A stretch of 32,796 nt of DNA from Methanobacteriota archaeon (GCA_030670795.1 DAOVAY010000005.1:1-32796); one strand, 5' to 3'. Shown: positions 19,110 to 27,983, counted from the first letter of the stretch. Notes: a model not told the origin generated them from the sequence alone. A program made the numbers and translations.

Positions 19110-19885
19110 TAAGTACCCCCACCGCTTCCGCCTTTTAATAGCGGAACCAATAATATTCCGGCCGGAGTAAGATCAAGCACATACTTGGCTCGTGAGTGAT
19201 TGGTCCCCCTCATCTTCACTACCTGTAACGTTCTCAGGAGGTCGCCCCTTCGTTCCAAGTTACCCATGAGCACTATACCGTCGGCAATGGCCTCTTCCAC
19301 CCCATAAAGGGAATATCTCTCTGCAGACGGAGAGATTTCTGATATCAATAAGCTGGTGCATCCTCTGTCAGAGAGGGTCTTACCTACTTTGAGTATGAAA
19401 TTTCTAATCTTTTCTTCGGTTTTCAGTCTGTAACAGACCGAGGTTACGGAATCTATTACCAGTCTTTTTATTGAAAGCTCGTCAACGAGGTCACCCAGGG
19501 CCTTCACAAGGGTCTCAACATCCTCCAAGGTGAGTTCCATCGCCGTCATGCCAAGACGCCTGTAAATTACGGGCATGTCAACAAAAACCAGTTTGCCTTT
19601 TTTGATAAGGTTCTCGTCAAAGAAATCATAGGGGATGACGTTCCTCATTAATTTCTCTGAAGCCTCAGTGACCGAGACAAACAAGCAGTTCTCCCCGGCT
19701 AACGCACCATGGACAAGGAATTCCAAGCTGAGTGTGGTCTTTCCCGTGCCGCAGCTTCCCGTGAACAGTATAGTGTTGCCCCTCGGGATTCCCCCGTTTA
19801 GGATGTTGTCCAGACCCTCAATGCCTGTGGGACATCGCGCCCTTTCTAAATCATCAACTTCTGCTCCCTCATCATCTGGTGGCAT
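19109..19885 (-). CDS. KaiC-like/RecA-superfamily ATPase (intact P-loop)
   Basis: CPTGIEGLDNILNGGIPRGNTILFTGSCGTGKTTLSLEFLVHGALAGENCLFVSVTEASEKL; Walker B IKRLVIDSVTSV. Confidence 0.9.
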   Translation of the reverse strand: MPPDDEGAEVDDLERARCPTGIEGLDNILNGGIPRGNTILFTGSCGTGKTTLSLEFLVHGALAGENCLFVSVTEASEKLMRNVIPYDFFDENLIKKGKLVFVDMPVIYRRLGMTAMELTLEDVETLVKALGDLVDELSIKRLVIDSVTSVCYRLKTEEKIRNFILKVGKTLSDRGCTSLLISEISPSAERYSLYGVEEAIADGIVLMGNLERRGDLLRTLQVVKMRGTNHSRAKYVLDLTPAGILLVPLLKGGSGGGT

Positions 19886-19926
19886 AGCGTGACTACAATA
19901 TTTTTTCTATTTTAAATGATTTGGTA

Positions 19927-21639
19927 CTAAATTTTGTTTACAGAGGGTTTGGAGATTGCCTTATCGCTCTGTCTCTCAATTTCAGTCGCAACGGTTTCTT
20001 CGGCCAATGGGATCTCGAACTGGGGATTGAACTTACCATCTGATCTGGAGAGGAATTCTCCTCCTATGAAATCTTGTGAAAAACCAGCGAGTTTCATCAC
20101 TGGTCGTACGGAATGTTTCCCATGTTTCCACCGTGCAATGGCCCAATATACGCTGAAAATCAACGTATGTATAGGGAACTTTATGTCTGCAGCCCAGAAA
20201 TCAATATTGTGCCGCCAGCACTGGGTGATGAACTCCCATTGAAGTTCAGTGAGCCCGCCCAGGTCCACTCTTTTCGCCTTGCTCAGCAATGCCGTCTCAA
20301 TTGGGATGAATAATAATGGCGTGAGGAAGGTCTTGCTGCCTTTGAGGTCGTCTATCAATTCCAGGGTCCTGAGAAGGTCATCCTCTGTCTCGTCGGGCAG
20401 GCCGGTCATAAGTGTACATAGTGGCCACCAGTCATAGTCGTTCATGTTGCCTACGCCCTGTTGCACCAGCTCGGGCCAGTTGTCCACACTGAAAGGAAGC
20501 GCCTTGCCCTTCATGAACTTGTTCATTAACTTTGTGCTTCCGGTTTCTATTCCCACCTCTACAGTAATGAATTTTTGTTTGTAGCCTTCCTTGTACTCCG
20601 GGGTCCATCTAGTCTTTTCCAGTAAGATAGGGGTAAGTTCTTCCAGCACGCTGGCATCATACACAATGGGTGCCAAGGCGGCATGTGATACCTGGATATA
20701 CTTCACTCCAGGATAATCCGCAATGGATTTGTAGAGTTTGACCAGCGCCTCCTTGTTGGGCTTGAACTTTTCTTTACATTTATAGAGGAAAATGTCCTCA
20801 GTGGCAATGAAGATCATCTCCGAACCAAATTTAATGTTGGTCTCCACTTCCTTCATAATGGTGTCAAGAGGTACAGAATAGCGCTTTCTCATTGTGGGAG
20901 TACAGAAGTGGCACATTCTGCCGCAGCCCCTTGTTACCTCCACCATGCCGTAGGACGCTGCCCTCTTGATAAGTGGAATTTCCTCCGGCTTTGGTTTTCC
21001 GCCGCGTATGTCCCTATCGACCTTTTCGCCATTGAGTATTTTCTTCACGGTCTCGACAAGGTTCACTTCCGCCTCTCCATGGAAAAGATAATCAACACCA
21101 AATGTGTCGGCCATGTTTGCCTCGTTTATCTGCCAGACACCTGCACCACCTACCATGATTTTGGCGTCTTTCCTCTTCATGGCCAGCCTGTCCATAAGCC
21201 ACCGAAATTCGAACGCGTTCAGTGCGTCGCCGCCGAAACTTATCAGCGAGTTGTAGGTTGTGCTCACGTAGGCCAATCCAACAGGGTCCATGGATGTTAT
21301 GCATATGAGTTTCGTGTCTTCACCTATAAAATTATCAAGATCAACGGCATTGGCCGTGGCCACGTTATCCTCGCCAAACTCCTCCATTAACACGGCTTCG
21401 ACCTTTCTTAGGCCATAAGGCATGAACTGAGCTGAGCCATCCTCATTTCTCAAGGGCTGGAACCACTTTTGGAGTGCTCTTCTTGGGAAGAGCTTATGTG
21501 GAAATGTGTTTGTGAAGGCTATGAAAGGGTCATATCCAAATATACTGCTCTCTGCCCTCGATGCGGTAAGCACGATTTTGTGTCCTTTTATCTTTTTCTC
21601 GCCTTCAGAAGCCATCGCTTCACCCATGGTACTTCGCAA
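19927..21639 (-). CDS. Radical SAM protein with N-terminal B12-binding-like domain
   Basis: CxxxCxxC in VTRGCGRMCHFCTP; preceding KIMVGGAGVWQINEANMADTFGVDYLFHGEAEVNLVETVKKIL resembles B12-binding-type radical SAM enzymes. Confidence 0.85.
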   Translation of the reverse strand: MRSTMGEAMASEGEKKIKGHKIVLTASRAESSIFGYDPFIAFTNTFPHKLFPRRALQKWFQPLRNEDGSAQFMPYGLRKVEAVLMEEFGEDNVATANAVDLDNFIGEDTKLICITSMDPVGLAYVSTTYNSLISFGGDALNAFEFRWLMDRLAMKRKDAKIMVGGAGVWQINEANMADTFGVDYLFHGEAEVNLVETVKKILNGEKVDRDIRGGKPKPEEIPLIKRAASYGMVEVTRGCGRMCHFCTPTMRKRYSVPLDTIMKEVETNIKFGSEMIFIATEDIFLYKCKEKFKPNKEALVKLYKSIADYPGVKYIQVSHAALAPIVYDASVLEELTPILLEKTRWTPEYKEGYKQKFITVEVGIETGSTKLMNKFMKGKALPFSVDNWPELVQQGVGNMNDYDWWPLCTLMTGLPDETEDDLLRTLELIDDLKGSKTFLTPLLFIPIETALLSKAKRVDLGGLTELQWEFITQCWRHNIDFWAADIKFPIHTLIFSVYWAIARWKHGKHSVRPVMKLAGFSQDFIGGEFLSRSDGKFNPQFEIPLAEETVATEIERQSDKAISKPSVNKI

Positions 21640-21699
21640 ACGTTGATACTGCAGTTGTTTATTTACGTTTCGGAGGTCATGAAGGGCGGGCGGGTTTCG

Positions 21700-21720
21700 A
21701 TTGAGGGCACAGCCCTCAAT
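21700..21720. other. Perfect hairpin ATTGAGGGC-ACA-GCCCTCAAT at the Lhr/radical SAM gene junction
   Basis: 9-bp stem (10 with G21699/C21721) and 3-nt loop; overlaps the stop codon of the helicase. Confidence 0.8.
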
Positions 21721-24469
21721 CCCAAAACCTTCTGGTTCTCGCGTAGTTCACCTCGGCGGCCAGGATTGCGGTGAGGAACTCATCTTCGTCATCGTAGTGC
21801 TGGGCAAGTATGCGGCTGGCTTTATCTGAACCAACACCTCTGGCTGCAAGAGCCAGAATCGCCCTTTTACCATGGGTCATGACGAGATTTGCCGACGTTA
21901 TGATACGTTTAATGTCCTTTCTCTCTTCCTTCGAGAGCTCCCTCTTTTCCAGAAGTTGGATTTTGTCCAAATCCGCCCGCCTGACCACGGCTTGCATGAC
22001 TGAGCCACAGCTGTTGCAGACCAGTTTATCGGGAAGGGGCCCGAGGAGCCGTATGCTCTTTCTTTTACAGTGGGTGCAGACAATGCCGATTCTCTCCCTC
22101 TCGAGTCTAGACTTCATTGCACTCAGGATGGCGTGTGTGGGCCTTTGCGGCATCATTATGTCTCCCCTGGACTCGATGCCGGCCTTTCCAATGGGCGAGA
22201 GCTTTGACACCTCGAGGTTGATATCGCCTTTCTGGATTGATGTGAGAACCTCAGCAGTTCGTTTGCAATCAAGCAGTTCCCAAAGACATTTTTCTAGGGA
22301 TTCTTCCATTATTGGCGTTTCTTCAAGAGAGGCCATTACCTTCTCAAGGTTGATGCTTCTGTAATCCACATCCTTTCTCAATGCCCCGAACTTCTTGGCA
22401 ACGTGGATGAACTTCCATCGTAGATAGGACGAACGCTTGAGATACAAACGCAATAAGGCCTCGACGTTCTCTGGCTTTGTTTCCTTCAATATTTCAACGA
22501 TGGCATCGGCATTCAAAGGTCTGGGCAATTGGAGTAGAATCCTGTAGGGGTCAGTGTGGGCCACCACGCTCTCTCCAAGTCTGGTCATCAGGAGTGCGGA
22601 CAAGAGCTTTCCCAGCGTCTCGTTCACTTTGGTACCAAAGCAGGCGTTTATCACGATCAGGCGGTCCTCGATTTCTATTGTTATGAGCTTATCCGTCGCA
22701 ACTTGACAACCTTCTTTATCTTGTGCATCAAGGTAATCCACAGCATCTTTCTTCGCATCGGCATTGAGTGGATAATCCTTGAAGTTTCTCCGACCCCTCA
22801 GGTGACCAACTTCCTGTGCCACGCTGTAAGGTACTGGAATCGCCTCTCCTACCCAGGAAGGAACCGCACCAAGCTCCTTGGACGGCTCAACGAGGATGGC
22901 ATCCTCCTCGATGTCCACTATTTTCCACGGAAGACCACGCACGATGAAAGGCGCATTGGGCTCGGCGTAGGCCACCACGAATCCCTCATCCAGTGTTCCG
23001 ATTATTTTCCTGGTCGTGAGGTCAACGACCTTGTAGGTTCTCTCGTCCGGTATCATCGAAATGTTATCAAGAAAATGGGCACGCGAATTCCTGCTTTTAC
23101 CGATATGCTCCTTCTCTCTCCAGATGATTCGGAGGTCATGGAGTTGGTCGAGCACTTCCTCATAACGTTGCCTGTCCAGATTCCTGAACGGAAATGCCCT
23201 CTTGACTACTTCGAAGAATCCTTCGGGGTCCCAATTAGCCTGATCCATCGCACAGGCGACAATCTGATTGGCCAGCACGGTCATTGGACTTTGTCTGATA
23301 GCCGTCTCCTCAAGTTCACCGGCAAGACATCTGCGGGCAATGACGGTAGCTTCTAGCACATCGTCCGGGTTCTCTGATACTATTTCGCCTCTTGACGTCA
23401 CACCTATGGCGTGGCCTGCTCTCCCCACCCTCTGGATGAGCCGTGTCACCTCCCTCGGGGAATTGTACTGGATGGTGAAATCCGCAGAGCCTATGTCAAT
23501 GCCCAGCTCCAGCGATGATGTGCAAATAAGCGCGTTGATTATGCCGGATTTGAACTCCTCCTCCATCTGCACGCGTACGAACTTGGATAACGAGCCATGA
23601 TGTACCCCTATTGGGAAATCCTCGTCCATCAGATGAAACCGTGCGGCCAGTATTTCTGCGGTATTCCTGGTGTTCACGAAGAGAAGCGTGGTTGTGTGCC
23701 CTTTGATGAGCGCCTTGCATCGCCTGAGCCTTGCAGCGGCCTCTTTGTCTCCGTGGATTATTTCTGATAGTAAGTCATCCTTTTTTTGCGGCTTTGGACA
23801 TGACACGTTGACCTTCATCTTTTTTTCTTCGGACACATTGACGATGCCTACCTCTGAGCCGCTTCCTTGGAGAAAGTCGGCCACTGGCTCTGGGGTTCCT
23901 ATTGTTGCAGAAAGGCCCACTCGCCTGAACGTCTGATGTGTTATCTCGCTCAATCTTTCCAGGGCTATGCTCAATTGCGCCCCTCTTTCGTCCTGGGCAA
24001 GCTCATGTATCTCGTCGACAACCACCCACTTCACGTTTCGTAAATGTGAGGCCAGTCTCTTACCTGTGAGCATTATCTGGAAAGTCTCAGGTGTGGTGAT
24101 AAGTATCTGTGGCGGATTCCTCGACTGCTTTGTTCTCTCGTACTGGCTGGTATCTCCATGACGAACCCCGACAGTAATCCCCAGCTCCTCACCGAACCAA
24201 TCCAATCTCCTGAGCATGTCTCTGTTTAGTGCCCGTAAAGGGGTTACGTAGAGGACGTAGAACCCTTCTGGCTTAGTCTTGAGAATATCGTCGAGGATTG
24301 GCAAAATCGCAGCTTCGGTTTTTCCTATGCCAGTGGGTGCGACCAGAAGCAGATTATGTCCATCCATAAGCTTTGGGATCACACCTTCCTGCGCGTCGGA
24401 GGGCACTTTGATGCCCAATTTTTGCAAAGAAACTTGTATATCTGGGTCCAACAGGTCGAAGGAGTTCAT
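21716..24469 (-). CDS. lhr: Lhr-family DExH helicase
   Basis: LLLVAPTGIGKTEAAILPILD, VVDEIHEL, SATIGTPE, TSSLELGIDIGSADFTIQYNSPREVTRLIQRVGRAGH; C-terminal Zn motif CTHCKR...CNSCG. ATG at 24469 preferred to the track start 24532. Confidence 0.93.
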   Translation of the reverse strand: MNSFDLLDPDIQVSLQKLGIKVPSDAQEGVIPKLMDGHNLLLVAPTGIGKTEAAILPILDDILKTKPEGFYVLYVTPLRALNRDMLRRLDWFGEELGITVGVRHGDTSQYERTKQSRNPPQILITTPETFQIMLTGKRLASHLRNVKWVVVDEIHELAQDERGAQLSIALERLSEITHQTFRRVGLSATIGTPEPVADFLQGSGSEVGIVNVSEEKKMKVNVSCPKPQKKDDLLSEIIHGDKEAAARLRRCKALIKGHTTTLLFVNTRNTAEILAARFHLMDEDFPIGVHHGSLSKFVRVQMEEEFKSGIINALICTSSLELGIDIGSADFTIQYNSPREVTRLIQRVGRAGHAIGVTSRGEIVSENPDDVLEATVIARRCLAGELEETAIRQSPMTVLANQIVACAMDQANWDPEGFFEVVKRAFPFRNLDRQRYEEVLDQLHDLRIIWREKEHIGKSRNSRAHFLDNISMIPDERTYKVVDLTTRKIIGTLDEGFVVAYAEPNAPFIVRGLPWKIVDIEEDAILVEPSKELGAVPSWVGEAIPVPYSVAQEVGHLRGRRNFKDYPLNADAKKDAVDYLDAQDKEGCQVATDKLITIEIEDRLIVINACFGTKVNETLGKLLSALLMTRLGESVVAHTDPYRILLQLPRPLNADAIVEILKETKPENVEALLRLYLKRSSYLRWKFIHVAKKFGALRKDVDYRSINLEKVMASLEETPIMEESLEKCLWELLDCKRTAEVLTSIQKGDINLEVSKLSPIGKAGIESRGDIMMPQRPTHAILSAMKSRLERERIGIVCTHCKRKSIRLLGPLPDKLVCNSCGSVMQAVVRRADLDKIQLLEKRELSKEERKDIKRIITSANLVMTHGKRAILALAARGVGSDKASRILAQHYDDEDEFLTAILAAEVNYARTRRFWD

Positions 24470-24613
24470 AGGGCAGACCCATATTATAAGGGGGATAAAA
24501 AGGTCAAGGTTGGGTTGCTGAAAATATTCCATAAGTTAAATATACCGATTACTTTTACTGGAATCCCATCAGTAAGGGCCCGTAGCTTAGTCAGGTGGAG
24601 CGTCTGGCTCATA

Positions 24614-24644
24614 TCGTGAGGTCTACCCGGACCCGCGGAGCGAA
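24614..24644 (+). other. tRNA intron 1, canonical 37/38 position
   Basis: Inner stem CGTG(A)GGTC/GACCCGCG; CTC/GAG helix between anticodon loop and intron; relaxed BHB. Confidence 0.85.
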
Positions 24645-24666
24645 ACCAGATGGTCGCCGGTTCAAA

Positions 24667-24806
24667 CCGAAGGCCAGCGAAAATACAATATCGCTGGCAG
24701 AGCTGGCCGAGGCACGGATGAAAAACGGTAGGAACATCCTCCCAACATTTTTCATCCAGTGTCTGAAAAATGCATCGCATTTTTCAATCAGCCTCTTCGT
24801 TGAAAA
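24667..24806 (+). other. tRNA intron 2 (140 nt), non-canonical 59/60 position in the T-loop
   Basis: Central helix TTCA(A) 24661-24665 with (T)TGAA 24800-24804; 3-nt 3' bulge AAT (24805-24807); inner helix CGAAG (24668-24672)/CTTCG (24795-24799); three internal hairpins. Confidence 0.85.
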
Positions 24807-24900
24807 TCCGGTCGGGCCCATTCTGATTTTTCATAGCTAGAAACATGGCCCCGACCTCTCTCGGACTATTACTAATAAAATGCTAATTGTGAAGTCCTCG

Positions 24901-24916
24901 ATCCGGTCGGGCCCAT
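24901..24916 (+). repeat. Second copy of the tRNA 3' end (ATCCGGTCGGGCCCAT; first copy 24806-24821)
   Basis: Exact 16-nt match, 95 bp downstream; no TTGAA upstream of it. Confidence 0.9.
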
Positions 24917-24945
24917 CATTTTTTCCTGTTACTTATTACAATGTC

Positions 24946-25863
24946 CTACACTAAAAACAATATTGCTACACCGACGACCGCTATTATGGCTCCGGCGATT
25001 CCACGCCAGCTGGTTCTCTGTTTGTATAGTACCCATATCACCGGAATAATGAAAACGGGCATGAGCGACATCAGTGTTTGTGCGACACCTGCAGCAATAT
25101 AGGTGACGGCAACCATTGATAAGGTTACGCCGATGAAGGGACCGATAAGTGCTCCACCAGCCGTGCACTTCATTCCATGCCTGTCCTTTAGGGCTTTGCG
25201 CAATTCAGGCAATTTACCGACAACGAGGACACACATCCAGATGAAGATGGCCCCCATAATCATGCGTATCAGTGTGGTTGACAGAGGGTTTAAGAGCTCA
25301 TCTGGGTATAGCCACATTCCGGTTTTTGCCATTGCATAACCGATACCCTGACCTGCAGCACCAATTAATCCAAGTACCGTCCCCCAGATTTTCATCTTCT
25401 TGGATATTGGGCTCTCATCGGATTTCTCTTCTCTCTCTAGTATCACAATTATTACCCCGGAGAGTGTGACTGCTATTCCGATAATGACCAACAAAGAAAG
25501 ACTCTCTCCCATTAGGAAAAAAGCTCCGAAGGCTGCGAAGATCGGTGATAAAGCCATCAAAAGAACCGAACGTCTTGGTCCGATTATTATAAAAGCAGTA
25601 AACAAGGCGAAATCCCCGATTCCGAGGCCTATGATGCCACTCATCCCGACCCAGAACCATTGTCCGTCACTAGCTACCGGAATGAAAGCCCCTAACAAAA
25701 TGAAATGCGTCAGAACGAGTAAGCCCACAGCCATGATAATTCGATACGCATTGACACTGATAGATCCAATTCTCTTGCCGGCAGCAGTGAAGAGGATGGA
25801 ATTGAAAGTCCATAACAAAGCCGTGATAATGGCCGCAGATTCTCCAATAATGGTGGGATCCAA
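24946..25863 (-). CDS. EamA/DMT-superfamily permease
   Basis: About 10 hydrophobic segments in two EamA-like halves (ESAAIITALLWTFNSILFTAAGKRIG...GYAMAKTGMWL...GVAQTLMSLMPVFIIPVIWVLYKQR). Confidence 0.85.
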   Translation of the reverse strand: MDPTIIGESAAIITALLWTFNSILFTAAGKRIGSISVNAYRIIMAVGLLVLTHFILLGAFIPVASDGQWFWVGMSGIIGLGIGDFALFTAFIIIGPRRSVLLMALSPIFAAFGAFFLMGESLSLLVIIGIAVTLSGVIIVILEREEKSDESPISKKMKIWGTVLGLIGAAGQGIGYAMAKTGMWLYPDELLNPLSTTLIRMIMGAIFIWMCVLVVGKLPELRKALKDRHGMKCTAGGALIGPFIGVTLSMVAVTYIAAGVAQTLMSLMPVFIIPVIWVLYKQRTSWRGIAGAIIAVVGVAILFLV

Positions 25864-25987
25864 TATTTCACCGTTTTAATCCTGGTTATACGATTAGAGG
25901 GATAGTTGAAGGTTGTTTAAATATACATTCCCACTGAATCTGCCGTTACACTTTAATATTCCTGAGACTTCTGGATAATCTGAGAAT

Positions 25988-26203
25988 ATGAGGCGCAGTA
26001 AAAGACAGACCAGTTTTGAAACCTGTGATGTGTCCGGCTGTGAAAGCGAATCACAACGCTCCTTATCGAGGAAAAAGGTGGAATCTGGTTCAGAACTGAA
26101 ACTAGAGGGGAATAACAAACGTGTAGGACTCTGCAAAGAGCACTATCGAAAATACAAAAAAGAAACAAAAGAGGATAGGAAGTTAGATTCCTTGGGGTGG
26201 TGA
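25988..26203 (+). CDS. Small Cys/His putative zinc-binding protein (71 aa)
   Basis: CDVSGC...KRVGLCKEHYRKYKKETKEDRKLDSLGW: CxxxxC and CxxH; 4 nt before the KaiC gene. Confidence 0.7.
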   Translation: MRRSKRQTSFETCDVSGCESESQRSLSRKKVESGSELKLEGNNKRVGLCKEHYRKYKKETKEDRKLDSLGW

Positions 26204-26207
26204 GGCC

Positions 26208-27119
26208 TTGGCCATGGATAAGATCAAAAGTGGTGTTTATGGTCTAAACACACTCTTGGATGGCGGTATAAACGAGAATACGATAACCGTGGTCATAGGT
26301 TCGTCAGGTGCTGGAAAGACTACGTTTGCAACATATTTTCTGAAAAGAGGTTTGGAACTGGGAGAGGACGCGATATTTATCACGTTGGACGAGGAACCAA
26401 AGCAGATAGTCAAGGGAGTAATCGAGATGGGGTGGGTGGAAGTCGAGGATTACCTTGACGAAGGCAAAATGGTGTTTGTGGACGCGGGTGGGAAGCAGTT
26501 CTCGGATTTTATTAAGACTGAACTCGCGGGCTTTGTGGAAGATTGGAAAGGATACAATGCCAGGATAGTCATCGACCCTTTGACGCCGGTAATGTGGTCT
26601 GTGCAACACCAATACGAACAGAGGGATTTAGTTTCATTTTTGCTCCGGGAAACCAGAAAAATAGGGACAGTGGTATGCACCTTGGAAGAACACGGTGTAT
26701 TGGGAGATTTATCCGGTCCTGAGCTTGTCATTCCCATGTACCTGGCAGACAATGTCGTGCATTTGCGGTATAAAAGCCATGAAAGTCCCGAGCGCAGAGA
26801 TCTGAAAGTAATAAAATGCAGAAGCAGCAGGCACAGCCAATTCTGGCATCCGTATCGCATTGTCAGAGGGAGCGGCATCATTGTACAGGAATCCGCTTTG
26901 GCAGCAGAGACGCCGAAGAAGATCGTAGATATGCGAGTGCTCCTGGACGAAGCACTGGATAAAATTTCGAAAGAGAAAAAAGCAAGCCTTACACCAAGAG
27001 TCAAACGAAGCATAGACAGGACAATACATTCGCTTTCCAAAGAAGATATCAGCACTTTGGATGCGGACTACATCCTTTCACAAATACTCGGAGAGTATGA
27101 CCTTCTTGATGAAAATTAA
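26208..27119 (+). CDS. KaiC-like/RecA-superfamily ATPase
   Basis: IKSGVYGLNTLLDGGINENTITVVIGSSGAGKTTFATYFLKRGLELGEDAIFITLDEEPKQI; Walker B NARIVIDPLTPV. Confidence 0.9.
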   Translation: MAMDKIKSGVYGLNTLLDGGINENTITVVIGSSGAGKTTFATYFLKRGLELGEDAIFITLDEEPKQIVKGVIEMGWVEVEDYLDEGKMVFVDAGGKQFSDFIKTELAGFVEDWKGYNARIVIDPLTPVMWSVQHQYEQRDLVSFLLRETRKIGTVVCTLEEHGVLGDLSGPELVIPMYLADNVVHLRYKSHESPERRDLKVIKCRSSRHSQFWHPYRIVRGSGIIVQESALAAETPKKIVDMRVLLDEALDKISKEKKASLTPRVKRSIDRTIHSLSKEDISTLDADYILSQILGEYDLLDEN

Positions 27120-27121
27120 AG

Positions 27122-27847
27122 GTGGAGAATTCTTTGGTCAAAATAGGAGATGCACTCAAAAGGGCTGTTGAGGAGGAGCTGCCGACTCCTGAGGAGCCGG
27201 AAAAGAAAGCCAGGATCTCTAGTCTATTGATGAACGCAAATCGGAGGAACATATTCAAGTTTCTTTGCCAACGTCCTTGTTCCAGCGCGGGTGATTTGAC
27301 CGCAGGACTATCAATATCCAGAGCGACGGCCTATTGGCATCTGAAGATACTCATCGGAGAGGATTACGTGGAGAGCTTCAGCTTCAATAACAAAGAGTTG
27401 TTCTCCCCCAAAGACATGGTCTCACACGGTGATGCGATGCTAATAACAGCCATCCTGAACGATTCTCGATGCAACAGGCTGTTCAAGGCAATCATTGAGA
27501 ATAATGGCGCAAATACCGCAGGATTGCGAGAATCTCTTCAGACTACCCGGTCAATAACAGTGAGCCTTAAGAAACTTGAAGTCGTTGGTTTGATATCCTC
27601 TGTAAAAGACGGCAACCAAGTGCGTTTTTTCCCAACAACCAAGCTTGAAAATACAGTGAAGGCCGAGGGGTCGAGGTTGAAAGCGTTTAGAAGGACATTA
27701 ATAAAAAGAATGGAAAACGAACATCTCAGGCCCATAATAGAGGAAATCAAGGGAAGTGGCCTCGTCATTCTCCTCCACATCTTCGACCAGCCCGAGGAGA
27801 TACTCGTACCATATAAGCCGCTCGAGGCATTATTTGCAACCGGGTAA
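27122..27847 (+). CDS. Winged-helix transcriptional regulator (two wHTH segments)
   Basis: GTG start; NRRNIFKFLCQRPCSSAGDLTAGLSISRATAYWHLKILIGEDYVES, then a second wHTH (FKAIIENNGANTAGLRESLQTTRSITVSLKKLEVVGLISSVKDG). Confidence 0.8.
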   Translation: MENSLVKIGDALKRAVEEELPTPEEPEKKARISSLLMNANRRNIFKFLCQRPCSSAGDLTAGLSISRATAYWHLKILIGEDYVESFSFNNKELFSPKDMVSHGDAMLITAILNDSRCNRLFKAIIENNGANTAGLRESLQTTRSITVSLKKLEVVGLISSVKDGNQVRFFPTTKLENTVKAEGSRLKAFRRTLIKRMENEHLRPIIEEIKGSGLVILLHIFDQPEEILVPYKPLEALFATG

Positions 27848-27983
27848 TTCGACAATTTCTTGTAATATAATATTGAAATTTTGTGCTAGGAATATTACTT
27901 TTATGTATAGAAAGTTCTAATAGATTGTAAGTACTCCCTTATTTTTACCAATATCATCTAATATAGAGAATTGAGTGAAGTTC

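Larger units (their letters stand above)
24576..24820 (+). tRNA. tRNA with CAT anticodon (elongator Met or agmatidine-type Ile2), three exons, two introns
   Basis: GGGCCCG (24576-24582) pairs with CGGGCCC (24813-24819); D-arm GCTT/GAGC; anticodon arm TCTGG-CTCATA|A-CCAGA; T-arm GCCGG-TTCAAA|T-CCGGT; A73 at 24820. Removing 24614-24644 and 24667-24806 gives a 74-nt tRNA. Confidence 0.88.

Noticed and set aside
24667-24806. C/D box guide sRNA within the T-loop intron
   Set aside because: A CUGA-like D box is present near 24763 but no convincing RUGAUGA C box or k-turn pairing could be found by eye.
24484-24840. ORFs 24484..24780(-), 24595..24840(+), 24609..24821(-)
   Set aside because: They lie across the interrupted tRNA(CAT) gene and its structured intron; no protein-like pattern.
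24901-24916. Alternative functional exon 3 for the tRNA(CAT)
   Set aside because: Sequence upstream of this copy lacks the TTGAA needed for the BHB helix with TTCAA; treated as a relic or att-like copy.
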